This document shows, one piece after another, positions 23,329 to 31,508 of a stretch of DNA of 41,568 nt. A program made the position numbers and the translations under genes. Source of the stretch: a bacterium (GTDB lineage Archaea > Thermoproteota > Nitrososphaeria > Nitrososphaerales > Gagatemarchaeaceae); the NCBI GenBank assembly GCA_027310575.1, contig DAIDAO010000001.1, positions 1-41,568 of the forward strand, given 5' to 3'. The notes under the pieces are model-generated. The model worked only from the letters and a program-made list of their open reading frames with translations, had not been told where the DNA came from and searched no databases. Position 1 is the first letter of the stretch. The number at the start of each line of letters is the position of its first letter.

Positions 23329-24083
23329 TCCTCACCCGTTATCGATATCGCGACCGACTTCGGCAGCCCTTTCACCTTCTCCGCGAGCGCCATCGTCCAG
23401 ATGTTCCCGGTGAGCGGCTCCGTCTTCAGCAGAGCCCTTCCTTCGCTGATCAGGAAGGCGAGCAGGTAGGCCCTCCTCACCTTCGACTCGAAGCTGTCGT
23501 CGCCTATGAACGCGCGGTAGTCCACCCACTCCCCGTTGGACTTCTGTAGCAGTTCCTCGTGCAGCTGGCTCAGGCTGCCCTCGAACTCGTCCCTCGTGAA
23601 CACCCCGAGGCTGACGAGGTCGGAGTAGTCTACGACCCCCGGCCTGGTGCCGTAGGTCCCGAACTGGTCCTTGAACCGCTCGGAGATAGGGGTCAGCTCG
23701 CGCCAGTAGACGAACGCCTTCTCGAGCCCCCTGGGCGAAAGCTGGTCCACCTGGGCCACCGGGTGCCAGCTCTTCACGAACGCCTCCGAGAGAGCCTCCT
23801 TCGGGAGGAGCTTCAGCTTGAGCTGGATGAGGAGCGGGTCGATGTAGAGGGCGCTCGCCCTCTGCTTCAGCCACTGGTCCTGGAGCTTGACTATCTGGGC
23901 CAGTTCGAGCATGGCCTCCGAGTCGACGAGGAGTTCGTCCAGGAACTTCAGCTCCGGGAGGCGCTGCTTGAGGATGAGTATCTTCTCCCTTATGTCGACG
24001 TCGAATGGGTTGGCGCTGCTCGTCTCGACGTCACGGCAGAGCTCGATGACCCTCAGGTAGTCGTCGAGCTTGGTCTGCTCCAG
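23325..24083 (-). CDS. Nse4-like kleisin
   Basis: The ATG at 23912 gives 195 residues, but coherent helical sequence continues upstream (LEQTKLDDYLRVIELCRDVE, then IREKILILKQRLPELKFLDE) to a CTG at 24083, one base after the SMC stop. Only CTG is available, because no ATG, GTG or TTG occurs between. That gives 252 residues. The N-terminal helices suit a kleisin that binds the SMC neck. The C-terminal winged helix WVDYRAFIGDDSFESKVRRA followed by AFLISEGRALLKTE and SVAISITGED parallels the Nse4 C-terminus (FDFVVDPHSFPRTVENIF, FIIRDGFARI, IIALSYRDWE). Its stop overlaps the MAGE-domain gene. Assignment is by eye and by operon position. Confidence 0.65.
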   Translation of the reverse strand: MEQTKLDDYLRVIELCRDVETSSANPFDVDIREKILILKQRLPELKFLDELLVDSEAMLELAQIVKLQDQWLKQRASALYIDPLLIQLKLKLLPKEALSEAFVKSWHPVAQVDQLSPRGLEKAFVYWRELTPISERFKDQFGTYGTRPGVVDYSDLVSLGVFTRDEFEGSLSQLHEELLQKSNGEWVDYRAFIGDDSFESKVRRAYLLAFLISEGRALLKTEPLTGNIWTMALAEKVKGLPKSVAISITGED

Positions 24084-24084
24084 G

Positions 24085-26121
24085 CTACTTCAGCTCCTTT
24101 ACTTCGGAGGAGCCGTGGACCGCCTGTACTGTGATGACGTGGGCGCTCCTGTCGAACACAGTGAGGATGGATGGCGTTATGACAAGGTACTGGGACGCTT
24201 CCCTCTGTTTCATCTGCGAGAGTATCATCCTGAACATCGCCTCCCTGTTCTTGGGGTCCATGTGGATGTCGAACTCGTCCATGGCCCTCAGAGGGGAGAC
24301 GATCCGCGCCTGGAGGGACAGTATGAACGCCATCAGCGCCACGGACCTCTCGCCCCCGCTCTGCGTGAACGGGTCCAGCGTGGTGGGGGCGCCCCCCCGG
24401 AAGCCGACGTATAGGTCGAGGCCGGCATCCTCGATGGCGTCAGCCTGCTCGAACTTGATGAAACCGCTCGCGTCGGCGGCGGAGAGCACAACCTGATAGG
24501 CGGGATCCACCGCCTCCACCAGGTCTTCCATGGCCCTCCTCCAGACGTCCTTTCTGGACCCCAGCTCGGAGAGCATCGACTTCTTGTTCTCCTGGAGCTT
24601 CGCGAGCTTCACCTTCAGCTCCTCGATGTTTCCAGAGTAGTCGTTGTAGATCTTCTCGGCGTCGTCTGGGACGTCCTGCATCTTCTGGATGTGGGCCGAG
24701 ACCAGCTTGAGCTCCTCGGACACCTCGTAGGGCTGGCGGGCGGTCTCGATCCTGGGACCGGCCTTCTCCAAGTCAGGGGCCATCTTGTCCAGCTCCGCCC
24801 TGTACTCCCTGGCGCTTCTCTCGAGGTCGTGCAGGTCTGACTCGGTCACCCTGATGCGGTAGGACAGGACCTCGGCCTTGACCCTGAACGAGACGTAGCC
24901 TTCTATGGTGCGCCTGATGAGGTCTTCCATCTTCGATATCTCGGGCTGGAGGGACGAGACCTCCCTGTCGAGCTCCGCCTTGCGGCGCTGGGCGTCCTCT
25001 TCTGCTGACCTTCCCTTCTGCTCGATGTACGTCGCGAGCTCCTTCAGCCTCTTCGCGGTCTTGTCCCCGCTCCCGGCGAGCAGCTCGTCTAGGGTCCCCG
25101 ACAGGCCTCCCAGGTCCTCCCTGATCGAGCGGTAGGCGTCCCTCGCCGATTCGTCCTTGGCCTTCTCCGACTCGGCCCTCACCAGGGCATAGTACAGCTT
25201 GCGGAGCTCGACCTGCTTGTCCAGGAGCGTCTGGTGCGTCTGCTCGGCGTCCTTCGTGACCTCCTCCTGCTGGGACTTCAGGTCCTCGAGGGCCCGCGTC
25301 TTCGACATGATCTTCTCCTCAGCCCCCTGCAGGGCTTTGCTCAGCTTGGCCTCTGTGCTCCACAGGAGCTCTTTCGACAGGAGGTCCCTGTGCTCGGTCA
25401 GCCTCCTCTTCTCCTGATAGCGGTCGTAGACCTGCTTCCAGTACTCAAGGGCCTGGTTGGCGTTGTCAATGAGCTGGAGCAGGGAACTCTCCTCGCCCAC
25501 GAGGCCGCTCAGCTCCTGCTCCGCCAGGACGATCCTCTGCCTGTACTCGGAGAAGCCGACCGCCTCTTCCACCATCCTCAGCCTCTCCTGAGGGGTGACG
25601 GCGCCGAGCTCCTCGATCATCCCCTGGTGCATGATTATCAGCAGGTTGTCCGGGTTGATCCCGAATTCGTGGAGCAGCCTCACCACCTCGCTCTTGTCGA
25701 TCTCCTTGTAGTCAGCCTCGAACCAATAGGACCCGTCGCGCCTGAGGTACCTGCTCAGCATGAAGGTGTCCGACTTCGAGTACGGGATGGGGCGCCTCCC
25801 TGACTTCGCGGAGTTGTCGAAGACGAGCGAGACCCGGGCGATGTCCTTGCCCCTGCGGATGAGGTCGGAGAGCTTCCTGGAGCGTTCGGTGTACGCCTGC
25901 CCGAAGGCGACCGAGATCGCAAGCAGGACGGACGACTTCCCCGCGCCGTTGGGCCCCACGATGAGGTTCAGCCCCTCGCGCAGGGGGATCCTCGCGTATT
26001 CGTAGCTCATGAAATTCTCTAGGATTATCTCCTTGACAGTCGTGAGGTGGGAGAGCCTCTCCTGAGAGACTTCTCTGACACTGCGTGACAAGCTTCGAGG
26101 CCTCGCGGACTGGAGGCGCAT
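24085..26121 (-). CDS. Short SMC ATPase with Smc5/6-type signatures
   Basis: A 678-residue SMC/Rad50-type ATPase. Walker A is GPNGAGKSS at residues 56-64; SDLIRRGKDIARVSLVF follows as in Smc5/6; the Q-loop is MHQGMIEEL (164-172); ABC signature SGGERS at 588-593; Walker B AMDEFDIHMDP (613-623); and QYLVITPSIL at 644-653, recalling the QYFLITPKLL of Smc5. Coiled coils fill about 195-335 and 373-535. Between them is only about 35 residues (GGLSGTLDELLAGS onward), where a normal hinge has about 150. It has no zinc-hook CxxC, so it is not Rad50. It probably works as a homodimer with the kleisin and MAGE-domain protein. The true start may be slightly downstream of ATG 26121. Confidence 0.8.
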   Translation of the reverse strand: MRLQSARPRSLSRSVREVSQERLSHLTTVKEIILENFMSYEYARIPLREGLNLIVGPNGAGKSSVLLAISVAFGQAYTERSRKLSDLIRRGKDIARVSLVFDNSAKSGRRPIPYSKSDTFMLSRYLRRDGSYWFEADYKEIDKSEVVRLLHEFGINPDNLLIIMHQGMIEELGAVTPQERLRMVEEAVGFSEYRQRIVLAEQELSGLVGEESSLLQLIDNANQALEYWKQVYDRYQEKRRLTEHRDLLSKELLWSTEAKLSKALQGAEEKIMSKTRALEDLKSQQEEVTKDAEQTHQTLLDKQVELRKLYYALVRAESEKAKDESARDAYRSIREDLGGLSGTLDELLAGSGDKTAKRLKELATYIEQKGRSAEEDAQRRKAELDREVSSLQPEISKMEDLIRRTIEGYVSFRVKAEVLSYRIRVTESDLHDLERSAREYRAELDKMAPDLEKAGPRIETARQPYEVSEELKLVSAHIQKMQDVPDDAEKIYNDYSGNIEELKVKLAKLQENKKSMLSELGSRKDVWRRAMEDLVEAVDPAYQVVLSAADASGFIKFEQADAIEDAGLDLYVGFRGGAPTTLDPFTQSGGERSVALMAFILSLQARIVSPLRAMDEFDIHMDPKNREAMFRMILSQMKQREASQYLVITPSILTVFDRSAHVITVQAVHGSSEVKELK

Positions 26122-26179
26122 TTAGACCTTGCTGGCCGTGAGGCCGGGAAACACTTTCGGCGACCCCTCTCTCACCACT

Positions 26180-26190
26180 CCTTAAATCGG
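26180..26190 (+). promoter_or_regulatory. TATA box of the second Lhr gene
   Basis: CCTTAAATCGG lies about 25 bases before the ATG at 26207, predicting a leaderless message. It is in the 85-base divergent space shared with the SMC operon, for which no equally good TATA box is seen. Confidence 0.5.
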
Positions 26191-26206
26191 CGGCGGGAGC
26201 ATTCAG

Positions 26207-29053
26207 ATGCAGTTGTCTGGCGAGACCGCGTTTGAGTCCCTCGCCCCGGCTGTGAGGGGTTTCCTTGCCGAGACCGGGATCGCTGCGCCCACCCCTCCGC
26301 AGGTGAAGGCGTGGCCCCTGGTCGCCAGGGGAGAAGACGTGCTCGTCATCGCTCCTACCGGTTCAGGCAAGACAGAGGCGGCGCTGCTCCCGCTGCTGAG
26401 CAGGCTGGTGCAGGAAGGGCACGAAGGCATTTCGCTTCTCTACATCACCCCCATGAGGGCCCTGAACAGGGACATGCTGAAGCGGCTGCAGACCTGGTGC
26501 GCCAAGCTCGGGCTCACGGTGGACATCAGGCACGGGGATACCCCGCAGTCGCAGCGGGCGAAGCAGTCGGCCCACCCGCCCGACGTCATGGTCACCACCC
26601 CCGAGACCCTGCAGGCCATCCTGCCCGGGAGGAGGATGAGGGAGAACCTTTCGCATCTGAAGGCGGTCGTCGTGGACGAGCTTCACAACCTGGTAGAGAG
26701 CAAGCGAGGGGTACAGCTCTGCGTGGGGTTGGAGCGGCTGAGAAAGGTGGCGCCCGGGTTCCAGCTGGTCGCCCTCTCGGCGACGGTCGGGACGCCCGAA
26801 GTCGCCGCAGGGTTCCTCTTCGGCAGAAGAGAGATGTCCATAGTGACTGCCGAGGCTCCGAAGGAGTTCACCTACGCAATCGAATACCCGGTCCCCGACC
26901 CCTCTAGCCAGACCGCAGCGAAGGAGACCTACTCCGCGCCGGACCTCGCCGCCCGCCTGTCGAGGATGAACTCTCTGATCGAGAGCCACGCCTCGACGCT
27001 GATCTTCGTCAACAGCCGGACGGTCGCGGAGATGCTCGGGGAGAAGCTGGCAAGGCTCAGGAAGGACGTCGGCGTCCATCACGGGTCCCTGCCGAGGGAG
27101 GAGAGGGAGCGGGTCGAACATGCCTTCAAGGCGGGGGAGCTGAAGGCGCTCGTCTGCACGAGCACGCTCGAGCTCGGGATCGACGTCGGTTCCGTGGACC
27201 TCGTGGTGCAGTACATGTCGCCCAGGCAGGTGACCAGCCTCGTCCAGAGGGTGGGGAGGAGCGGGCACAGGCTGGGAAGGGTCTCCAAGGGGGTCCTGGT
27301 GACCGTCTCCGCTGACGACGTACTCGAATCGGCTGCCAGCGTCACCTTTGCGGCCCAAGGGAGGATAGAGCCGACCCGCCCGTACTCCAACTCCCTCGAC
27401 GTGCTCGCGCATCAGATAGCCGGGTATCTGATGGACTTCGAGACCATGGACGCCGACAAGATGCTCGGCGAGCTGAGGAAGGCGGCCCCTTTCGCCAGCC
27501 TGAGCGAGGGTGCGTTCATCAGGACGGCCAGGTACCTCGCAGACCTGAGGAAGATCAGATTCGAAGGCGGGACGATGGCGAGGACGAGGCTCACGAGGGA
27601 CTACTACTACGAGAACCTGTCGATGATCCCGGACGAGACGCGGTACCTGGTCGTCGACGTGTCGTCGAACCAGACGGTCGGCATCCTGGGGGAGGAGTTC
27701 GTGCTTCTGAAGGCCAAGCCGGGGATCCACTTCGTCATCAAGGGGAAGGTGTGGCAGGTGGAGCAGATAGCCGAGGACAGGAAGATCTACGTGACCCCGG
27801 TCGAGGACCCGCTCGCAGCTGTGCCCGGCTGGGACGGGGAGATGCTCCCCATCCCCTACGACCTGGCGACGGGGACTGGGAGGCTGAGGAGGGACATCTC
27901 CGAGGCTCTCGACTCGGGGAACGAGGCAGTCGAGGCGGTCGAGGGGCGCATCCCTGCCGACGGCGCGGCGCGCGCGCTCGTCGTGGACCAGATCGCCGAG
28001 CACAGGAGGATGGGGGCGCCGGTCCCTTCGGACAGGCTGATCCTCTTCGAGGGGTTCGGCAAATACCTCATCGTGCACCTCTGCTTTGGGGAGTCTGTCA
28101 ACAGGACGTTCGCCTATGTCTTCGAGGAGATTCTGTCGAGGCGGGGGCTGGTCAGGGTCTGGTGGCTCGACGGGTACAGGCTGCTGATGGAGCTCACCAC
28201 GGACACGGAGGAGCTCGACCTGAAAGGGCTCGCAGCGGAGCTGATGGGGATCGCCCCGGACGAGCTGGAGAGGACGTACGCAGTTGCTGCGCAGAGAAAC
28301 TTCCCGTTTCCTGCACGCGTGAAGTGGGTGGCCGAGAGGTTCGGCGCCCTCAAGCGCGGGAAGCTCATCGCCCACCCGAACCTGTGCTCGCTCCCGACCA
28401 GGTTCGAGAAGACGCCCATCTTCGAAGAGGCCCTGCAGGAGACCGGCAGGGACCTCATCGACATGGAACGCGGGAGGCAGGTCCTGATCTCGGCCGCGAA
28501 AGGGGACATAGCGGTCGAGACCTTCCAGGCGGGGGACAGACCAACTCCCATAGCCTACAACCTCCTCTACAGGTACCTCGAGGTCCCCGAGGCCGTCGCG
28601 CCGGACTCCCTGGGGAAGTCGTCGTACCAGCGGATGAAGGCGAGCATCTTCGGGACCGAGGTGAGCCTGCTCTGCGTGAAGTGCGGGGCGGACCAGGGCC
28701 AGTCGACGGTCGGCGACCTCCCGGAGGAGCCGAAGTGCGGGGCCTGCGGCTCCGGCCTCCTGGTGCCGTGCTACTGGGGGACGGCGAAGCTCGCCGACCT
28801 GCTCAGGCGGAGGGGGGCGAAGGCCCAGCTCAACGACGAAGAGCGCGCCGAGCTTTCGAAGGCGAGGCGGAGCGCAGACCTGGTCCTGTCCTATGGAAAG
28901 AAGGCGGTGGTGGCGCAGACGGTGTACGGGATCGGCCCCCAGACCGCCTCCAGGATCCTGGCCGAGATGCACGACGACGAGGAGGCTTTCTACAGGGACC
29001 TGCTTGAGGCCAAGATACGCTTCGTCACCACCAGGCAGTACTGGGGGAACTGA
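26207..29053 (+). CDS. Lhr-type superfamily 2 helicase, second paralogue
   Basis: A 948-residue paralogue of the helicase at 19865. Walker A is APTGSGKTEA (about 49-58), motif II is DELH (VVVDELHNLVESKRG) rather than DEAH, followed by ALSATVGTPE, IFVNSRTVAEML, CTSTLELGIDVG and QRVGRSGHRLG. A four-cysteine knuckle (CVKC, CGAC) is near residues 824-848 and a helix-hairpin-helix-like VYGIGPQTASRILAEM near the C-terminus (about 905-920), which the other paralogue lacks. Divergent from the SMC operon and followed by an unknown gene and a phosphoesterase, which fits DNA repair. Confidence 0.92.
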   Translation: MQLSGETAFESLAPAVRGFLAETGIAAPTPPQVKAWPLVARGEDVLVIAPTGSGKTEAALLPLLSRLVQEGHEGISLLYITPMRALNRDMLKRLQTWCAKLGLTVDIRHGDTPQSQRAKQSAHPPDVMVTTPETLQAILPGRRMRENLSHLKAVVVDELHNLVESKRGVQLCVGLERLRKVAPGFQLVALSATVGTPEVAAGFLFGRREMSIVTAEAPKEFTYAIEYPVPDPSSQTAAKETYSAPDLAARLSRMNSLIESHASTLIFVNSRTVAEMLGEKLARLRKDVGVHHGSLPREERERVEHAFKAGELKALVCTSTLELGIDVGSVDLVVQYMSPRQVTSLVQRVGRSGHRLGRVSKGVLVTVSADDVLESAASVTFAAQGRIEPTRPYSNSLDVLAHQIAGYLMDFETMDADKMLGELRKAAPFASLSEGAFIRTARYLADLRKIRFEGGTMARTRLTRDYYYENLSMIPDETRYLVVDVSSNQTVGILGEEFVLLKAKPGIHFVIKGKVWQVEQIAEDRKIYVTPVEDPLAAVPGWDGEMLPIPYDLATGTGRLRRDISEALDSGNEAVEAVEGRIPADGAARALVVDQIAEHRRMGAPVPSDRLILFEGFGKYLIVHLCFGESVNRTFAYVFEEILSRRGLVRVWWLDGYRLLMELTTDTEELDLKGLAAELMGIAPDELERTYAVAAQRNFPFPARVKWVAERFGALKRGKLIAHPNLCSLPTRFEKTPIFEEALQETGRDLIDMERGRQVLISAAKGDIAVETFQAGDRPTPIAYNLLYRYLEVPEAVAPDSLGKSSYQRMKASIFGTEVSLLCVKCGADQGQSTVGDLPEEPKCGACGSGLLVPCYWGTAKLADLLRRRGAKAQLNDEERAELSKARRSADLVLSYGKKAVVAQTVYGIGPQTASRILAEMHDDEEAFYRDLLEAKIRFVTTRQYWGN

Positions 29054-29088
29054 AAAGCCATTAACAGGAGACGCCGGGGCGACACAGG

Positions 29089-29772
29089 ATGGTCCTAGCA
29101 GGCAAGGTCTTCCTCGTGAGGGAGAACTACGAGATCGACACGCTCGCAGAGAAGCTGAAGTCGTTCAGGATCGAGACCGAGACGAGCGTCGAGGAGAAGG
29201 AGTTCAAGCTGGTCACCGAAATAACCGACCTCAGCGTCGGGAAGGGGACCCTTGAAGGGAAGTTCTCCTTCGACACCGTGTTCGTGGTCCCGCACAGGGG
29301 GGAGCCGGTGCCTGTGCCGCGGACCTACGAGGCCCCGTTCACTTTCAACATGCACAAGGACAGGATGTTCCTCACGGTCTACGACAAGAAGAACAGGGCC
29401 AACAGCATCGCCAACGAGATGAGCAAGGCGGTGTTCATGAGCCTCGGCCAGGTCGTCGAGGCGAGGATAGACCCGGAGACTCTGAGGAAGTTCCACGAAG
29501 CGAACTTCGAGGACACGAAGGTCATATTCTACTCTGACGTGGACCTGCCGAACATAACGAAGCTGTCGCTCTACGGCGCGGAGCTGGGCAACACCAGCCT
29601 CTACAGCGACTACCTCACCCATGGGAAGCTCTGGTACATAGTGTTCAAGAGCAAGGCCTACGGTTACGTCTTCGGACTGACGAGGAACTGCATACTCACG
29701 GGCTTCAGCAAGATGGAGCTCTCCGAATTCAGGAATTTCGTAAATAGCCAGGTCCTCCCTCTCGTAGCCTAG
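29089..29772 (+). CDS. Conserved-looking protein of unknown function between Lhr and phosphoesterase genes
   Basis: I do not recognise this 227-residue protein. It has no signal peptide or membrane segment. It looks like a mixed alpha/beta soluble protein with a long beta-rich first part (EKEFKLVTEITDLSVGKGTL) and a regular second part (VIFYSDVDLPNITKLSLYGA, then GYVFGLTRNCILTGFSKMEL). The gene starts 35 bases after the Lhr stop and ends one base before the phosphoesterase TTG, so it is probably co-transcribed with both. Codon use matches its neighbours. Its place suggests a role with the helicase or nuclease. Confidence 0.75.
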   Translation: MVLAGKVFLVRENYEIDTLAEKLKSFRIETETSVEEKEFKLVTEITDLSVGKGTLEGKFSFDTVFVVPHRGEPVPVPRTYEAPFTFNMHKDRMFLTVYDKKNRANSIANEMSKAVFMSLGQVVEARIDPETLRKFHEANFEDTKVIFYSDVDLPNITKLSLYGAELGNTSLYSDYLTHGKLWYIVFKSKAYGYVFGLTRNCILTGFSKMELSEFRNFVNSQVLPLVA

Positions 29773-29773
29773 G

Positions 29774-30532
29774 TTGCTCAGGATCGTACCCGGAGAGGCG
29801 GCCCTGGTATTCTCGACGGCCGGGTCGAGCACCCTGCTCATATCCGATCTGCACCTCGGCCTGGAAAAAGAGATGGCCAAGAAGGGGTTCCGCCTCCCCG
29901 CCTATTCGGTGAGGATGGTGGAGAGGGTGAAGCGGATAGCCGAGAGCTGCGGGGCGAGGAGGCTCGCCGTCCTGGGGGACGTCAAGCACACGGTGGGGAA
30001 GGTCGAGGACATCGACTGGGGGGTGATCCCCTGGTTCTTCGACACCATGCTCGACCTCTTCGAGGCTGTGGAGGTGGTCCCCGGGAACCACGACGGCAGC
30101 ATCAAGACCGTCCTGCCGCAGCGCGTTGTGCTGCACCCTTCCCAGGGGGCGGTCCTCGGGAAGGGGAAGGGGAGGATCGGGGTAGCCCACGGCCACGCCT
30201 GGCCCTCGGAGGAGGCGATAGCGACGCGCAACCTCGTGATAGGGCACTCGCACTTCACCTACGAGATGAAGGACGCGCTGGGTTCCAGGACGAGGGAGGC
30301 GGTGTGGGTGACTGCGGACTACGACGTCGCCGAGCTCATGGAAGGAGCGGGCTTCAGGTCGAAGCTGGCCGGGAAGGGGAGGCTGACCGTCATGCCGCCC
30401 TTCAACAGGCTGGTCGGAGGGCAGCCCATCAACAGGAGCAGGTCATTCCAGTTCGGGCCCGTGCTGTCCTCCCGGTCGGTGAGCCTGGAGGATGCCGACA
30501 TATTCCTGACCGACGGGACGAGGGTGGAGTAG
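29774..30532 (+). CDS. COG1407-type metallophosphoesterase (ICC-like)
   Basis: A 252-residue calcineurin-like phosphoesterase. The metal-site motifs are in order: SDLHLGLE (about 24-31), GDVKH, PGNHDGS, HGHAWPSE and IGHSHFTYE. Archaeal COG1407 proteins and the bacterial MPE family are often encoded next to Lhr helicases and act on nucleic acids, so a nuclease or end-processing role with the upstream Lhr is likely. Start TTG at 29774 is one base after the preceding stop. Confidence 0.88.
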   Translation: MLRIVPGEAALVFSTAGSSTLLISDLHLGLEKEMAKKGFRLPAYSVRMVERVKRIAESCGARRLAVLGDVKHTVGKVEDIDWGVIPWFFDTMLDLFEAVEVVPGNHDGSIKTVLPQRVVLHPSQGAVLGKGKGRIGVAHGHAWPSEEAIATRNLVIGHSHFTYEMKDALGSRTREAVWVTADYDVAELMEGAGFRSKLAGKGRLTVMPPFNRLVGGQPINRSRSFQFGPVLSSRSVSLEDADIFLTDGTRVE

Positions 30533-30542
30533 ACGCGGGGAG

Positions 30543-30884
30543 CTACCCTTCGATCGCGCTCTTCACGAGACGCTCGAGAGACGCCTCGCCCACAGCCCCG
30601 ATGACCGCGTCCATCGGCTGGCCGTTCTTGAAGACCATGAAGGTCGGAATCGAGAACACCTCGTAGCGCGAGGAGATGTTCATCTCTTCGTCGACGTTCA
30701 CCTTCCCGAAGAGCATCTTGTCCGAGTACTTCACAGCCAGCTTCTCCACCACCGGGTCCATGATCCTGCACGGGCCGCACCAGGTGGCCCAGAAGTCCAC
30801 GAACATGGGCCTGTCGGAATTGCTCAGGGCGTCGAAGTTCGCCTCGGTCAATCTTACGGTCGAATCTGCATGGCTCATCTCCAT
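30543..30884 (-). CDS. Thioredoxin
   Basis: A 113-residue protein from ATG 30884 (ATG 30878 also possible). A long in-frame extension to 31358 lies over the divergent Nudix gene and is rejected. The active site FWATWCGPCRIM is at residues 31-42 and the cis-proline is in SIPTFMVFKNG. It is a cytosolic disulfide reductase. The TATA element is shared with the Nudix gene on the other strand. Confidence 0.94.
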   Translation of the reverse strand: MEMSHADSTVRLTEANFDALSNSDRPMFVDFWATWCGPCRIMDPVVEKLAVKYSDKMLFGKVNVDEEMNISSRYEVFSIPTFMVFKNGQPMDAVIGAVGEASLERLVKSAIEG

Positions 30885-30915
30885 CGCGAAATCAGCGCCG
30901 TCGTCCCGCGGTGCG

Positions 30916-30926
30916 TATTTAAAATT
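30916..30926. promoter_or_regulatory. Shared divergent TATA element
   Basis: TATTTAAAATT reads as a TATA box in both directions. It is about 35 bases before the thioredoxin ATG on the minus strand and about 28 before the Nudix TTG at 30951 on the plus strand. No other TATA-like sequence lies between the genes. Confidence 0.55.
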
Positions 30927-30950
30927 GGGGCCTTGTCGCGGCAAGTTGAC

Positions 30951-31502
30951 TTGGACGAGATATTCAAGAGGCTCACGAGGAACCTCGCGGCCTACGAGCC
31001 GATTTCCAAAGGACAGAGGCTCGCAGCGGTCTCGATCATGGTGCGCGGCAGGGAATCCCCGAGCGTGCTGCTGATCAAACGCGCGGAGCGTATTGGGGAT
31101 CCGTGGTCGGGGCAGATAGCATTCCCCGGGGGCAAGATGCAGCCGGAGGACAAGACCGCGAAGGACACGGCAGTCCGTGAAACGCGCGAGGAGGTGGGGG
31201 TCGACCTCAGCAGGGCCGCGGAGTTCCTCGGGTACGGGACGGTCGCCACCACCCATACCGGGGCGATGGATGTGATTCCGTCGGTGTTCGAGTTGAAGGA
31301 AGGGGTGGAGATAAGGCCAAACGAGGAGGTGGCGTCCTACCGGTGGGTCGAGCTCCAAGACCTGCTGTCCCCGGCGGCGCAGTCAAGCTACAGGTTCGAC
31401 CTGCAGGGGAAGCCGGTCCAGCTGCCCGCCTTCACGGTGGGGGACTACGTAGTGTGGGGACTAACCCACCGCATACTGTCTTCCATGCTGGAGTCAGGAT
31501 GA
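30951..31502 (+). CDS. Nudix hydrolase, CoA-pyrophosphatase-like
   Basis: With TTG 30951 the protein has 183 residues; this start fits the TATA box, whereas a start at 30870 would overlap the thioredoxin gene. The Nudix box is GGKMQPEDKTAKDTAVRETR followed by EEVGV, matching G-x5-E-x7-REVxEExGU. The preceding SGQIAFPGGK resembles the CoA diphosphatase signature, so hydrolysis of CoA or a related dinucleotide is the best guess. Its stop comes a few bases before the convergent metal regulator. Confidence 0.88.
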   Translation: MDEIFKRLTRNLAAYEPISKGQRLAAVSIMVRGRESPSVLLIKRAERIGDPWSGQIAFPGGKMQPEDKTAKDTAVRETREEVGVDLSRAAEFLGYGTVATTHTGAMDVIPSVFELKEGVEIRPNEEVASYRWVELQDLLSPAAQSSYRFDLQGKPVQLPAFTVGDYVVWGLTHRILSSMLESG

Positions 31503-31508
31503 GCTCGT

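Noticed and set aside
26363-28972. 869-codon open frame antisense to the second Lhr gene
   Set aside because: It mirrors the strongly conserved helicase frame; its Pro/Arg/His-rich, Leu-rich composition is typical of an antisense shadow in GC-rich DNA.
30885-31358. 271-residue version of thioredoxin
   Set aside because: The extra 158 residues are antisense to the Nudix gene; thioredoxin length and the TATA element support the 113-residue form.
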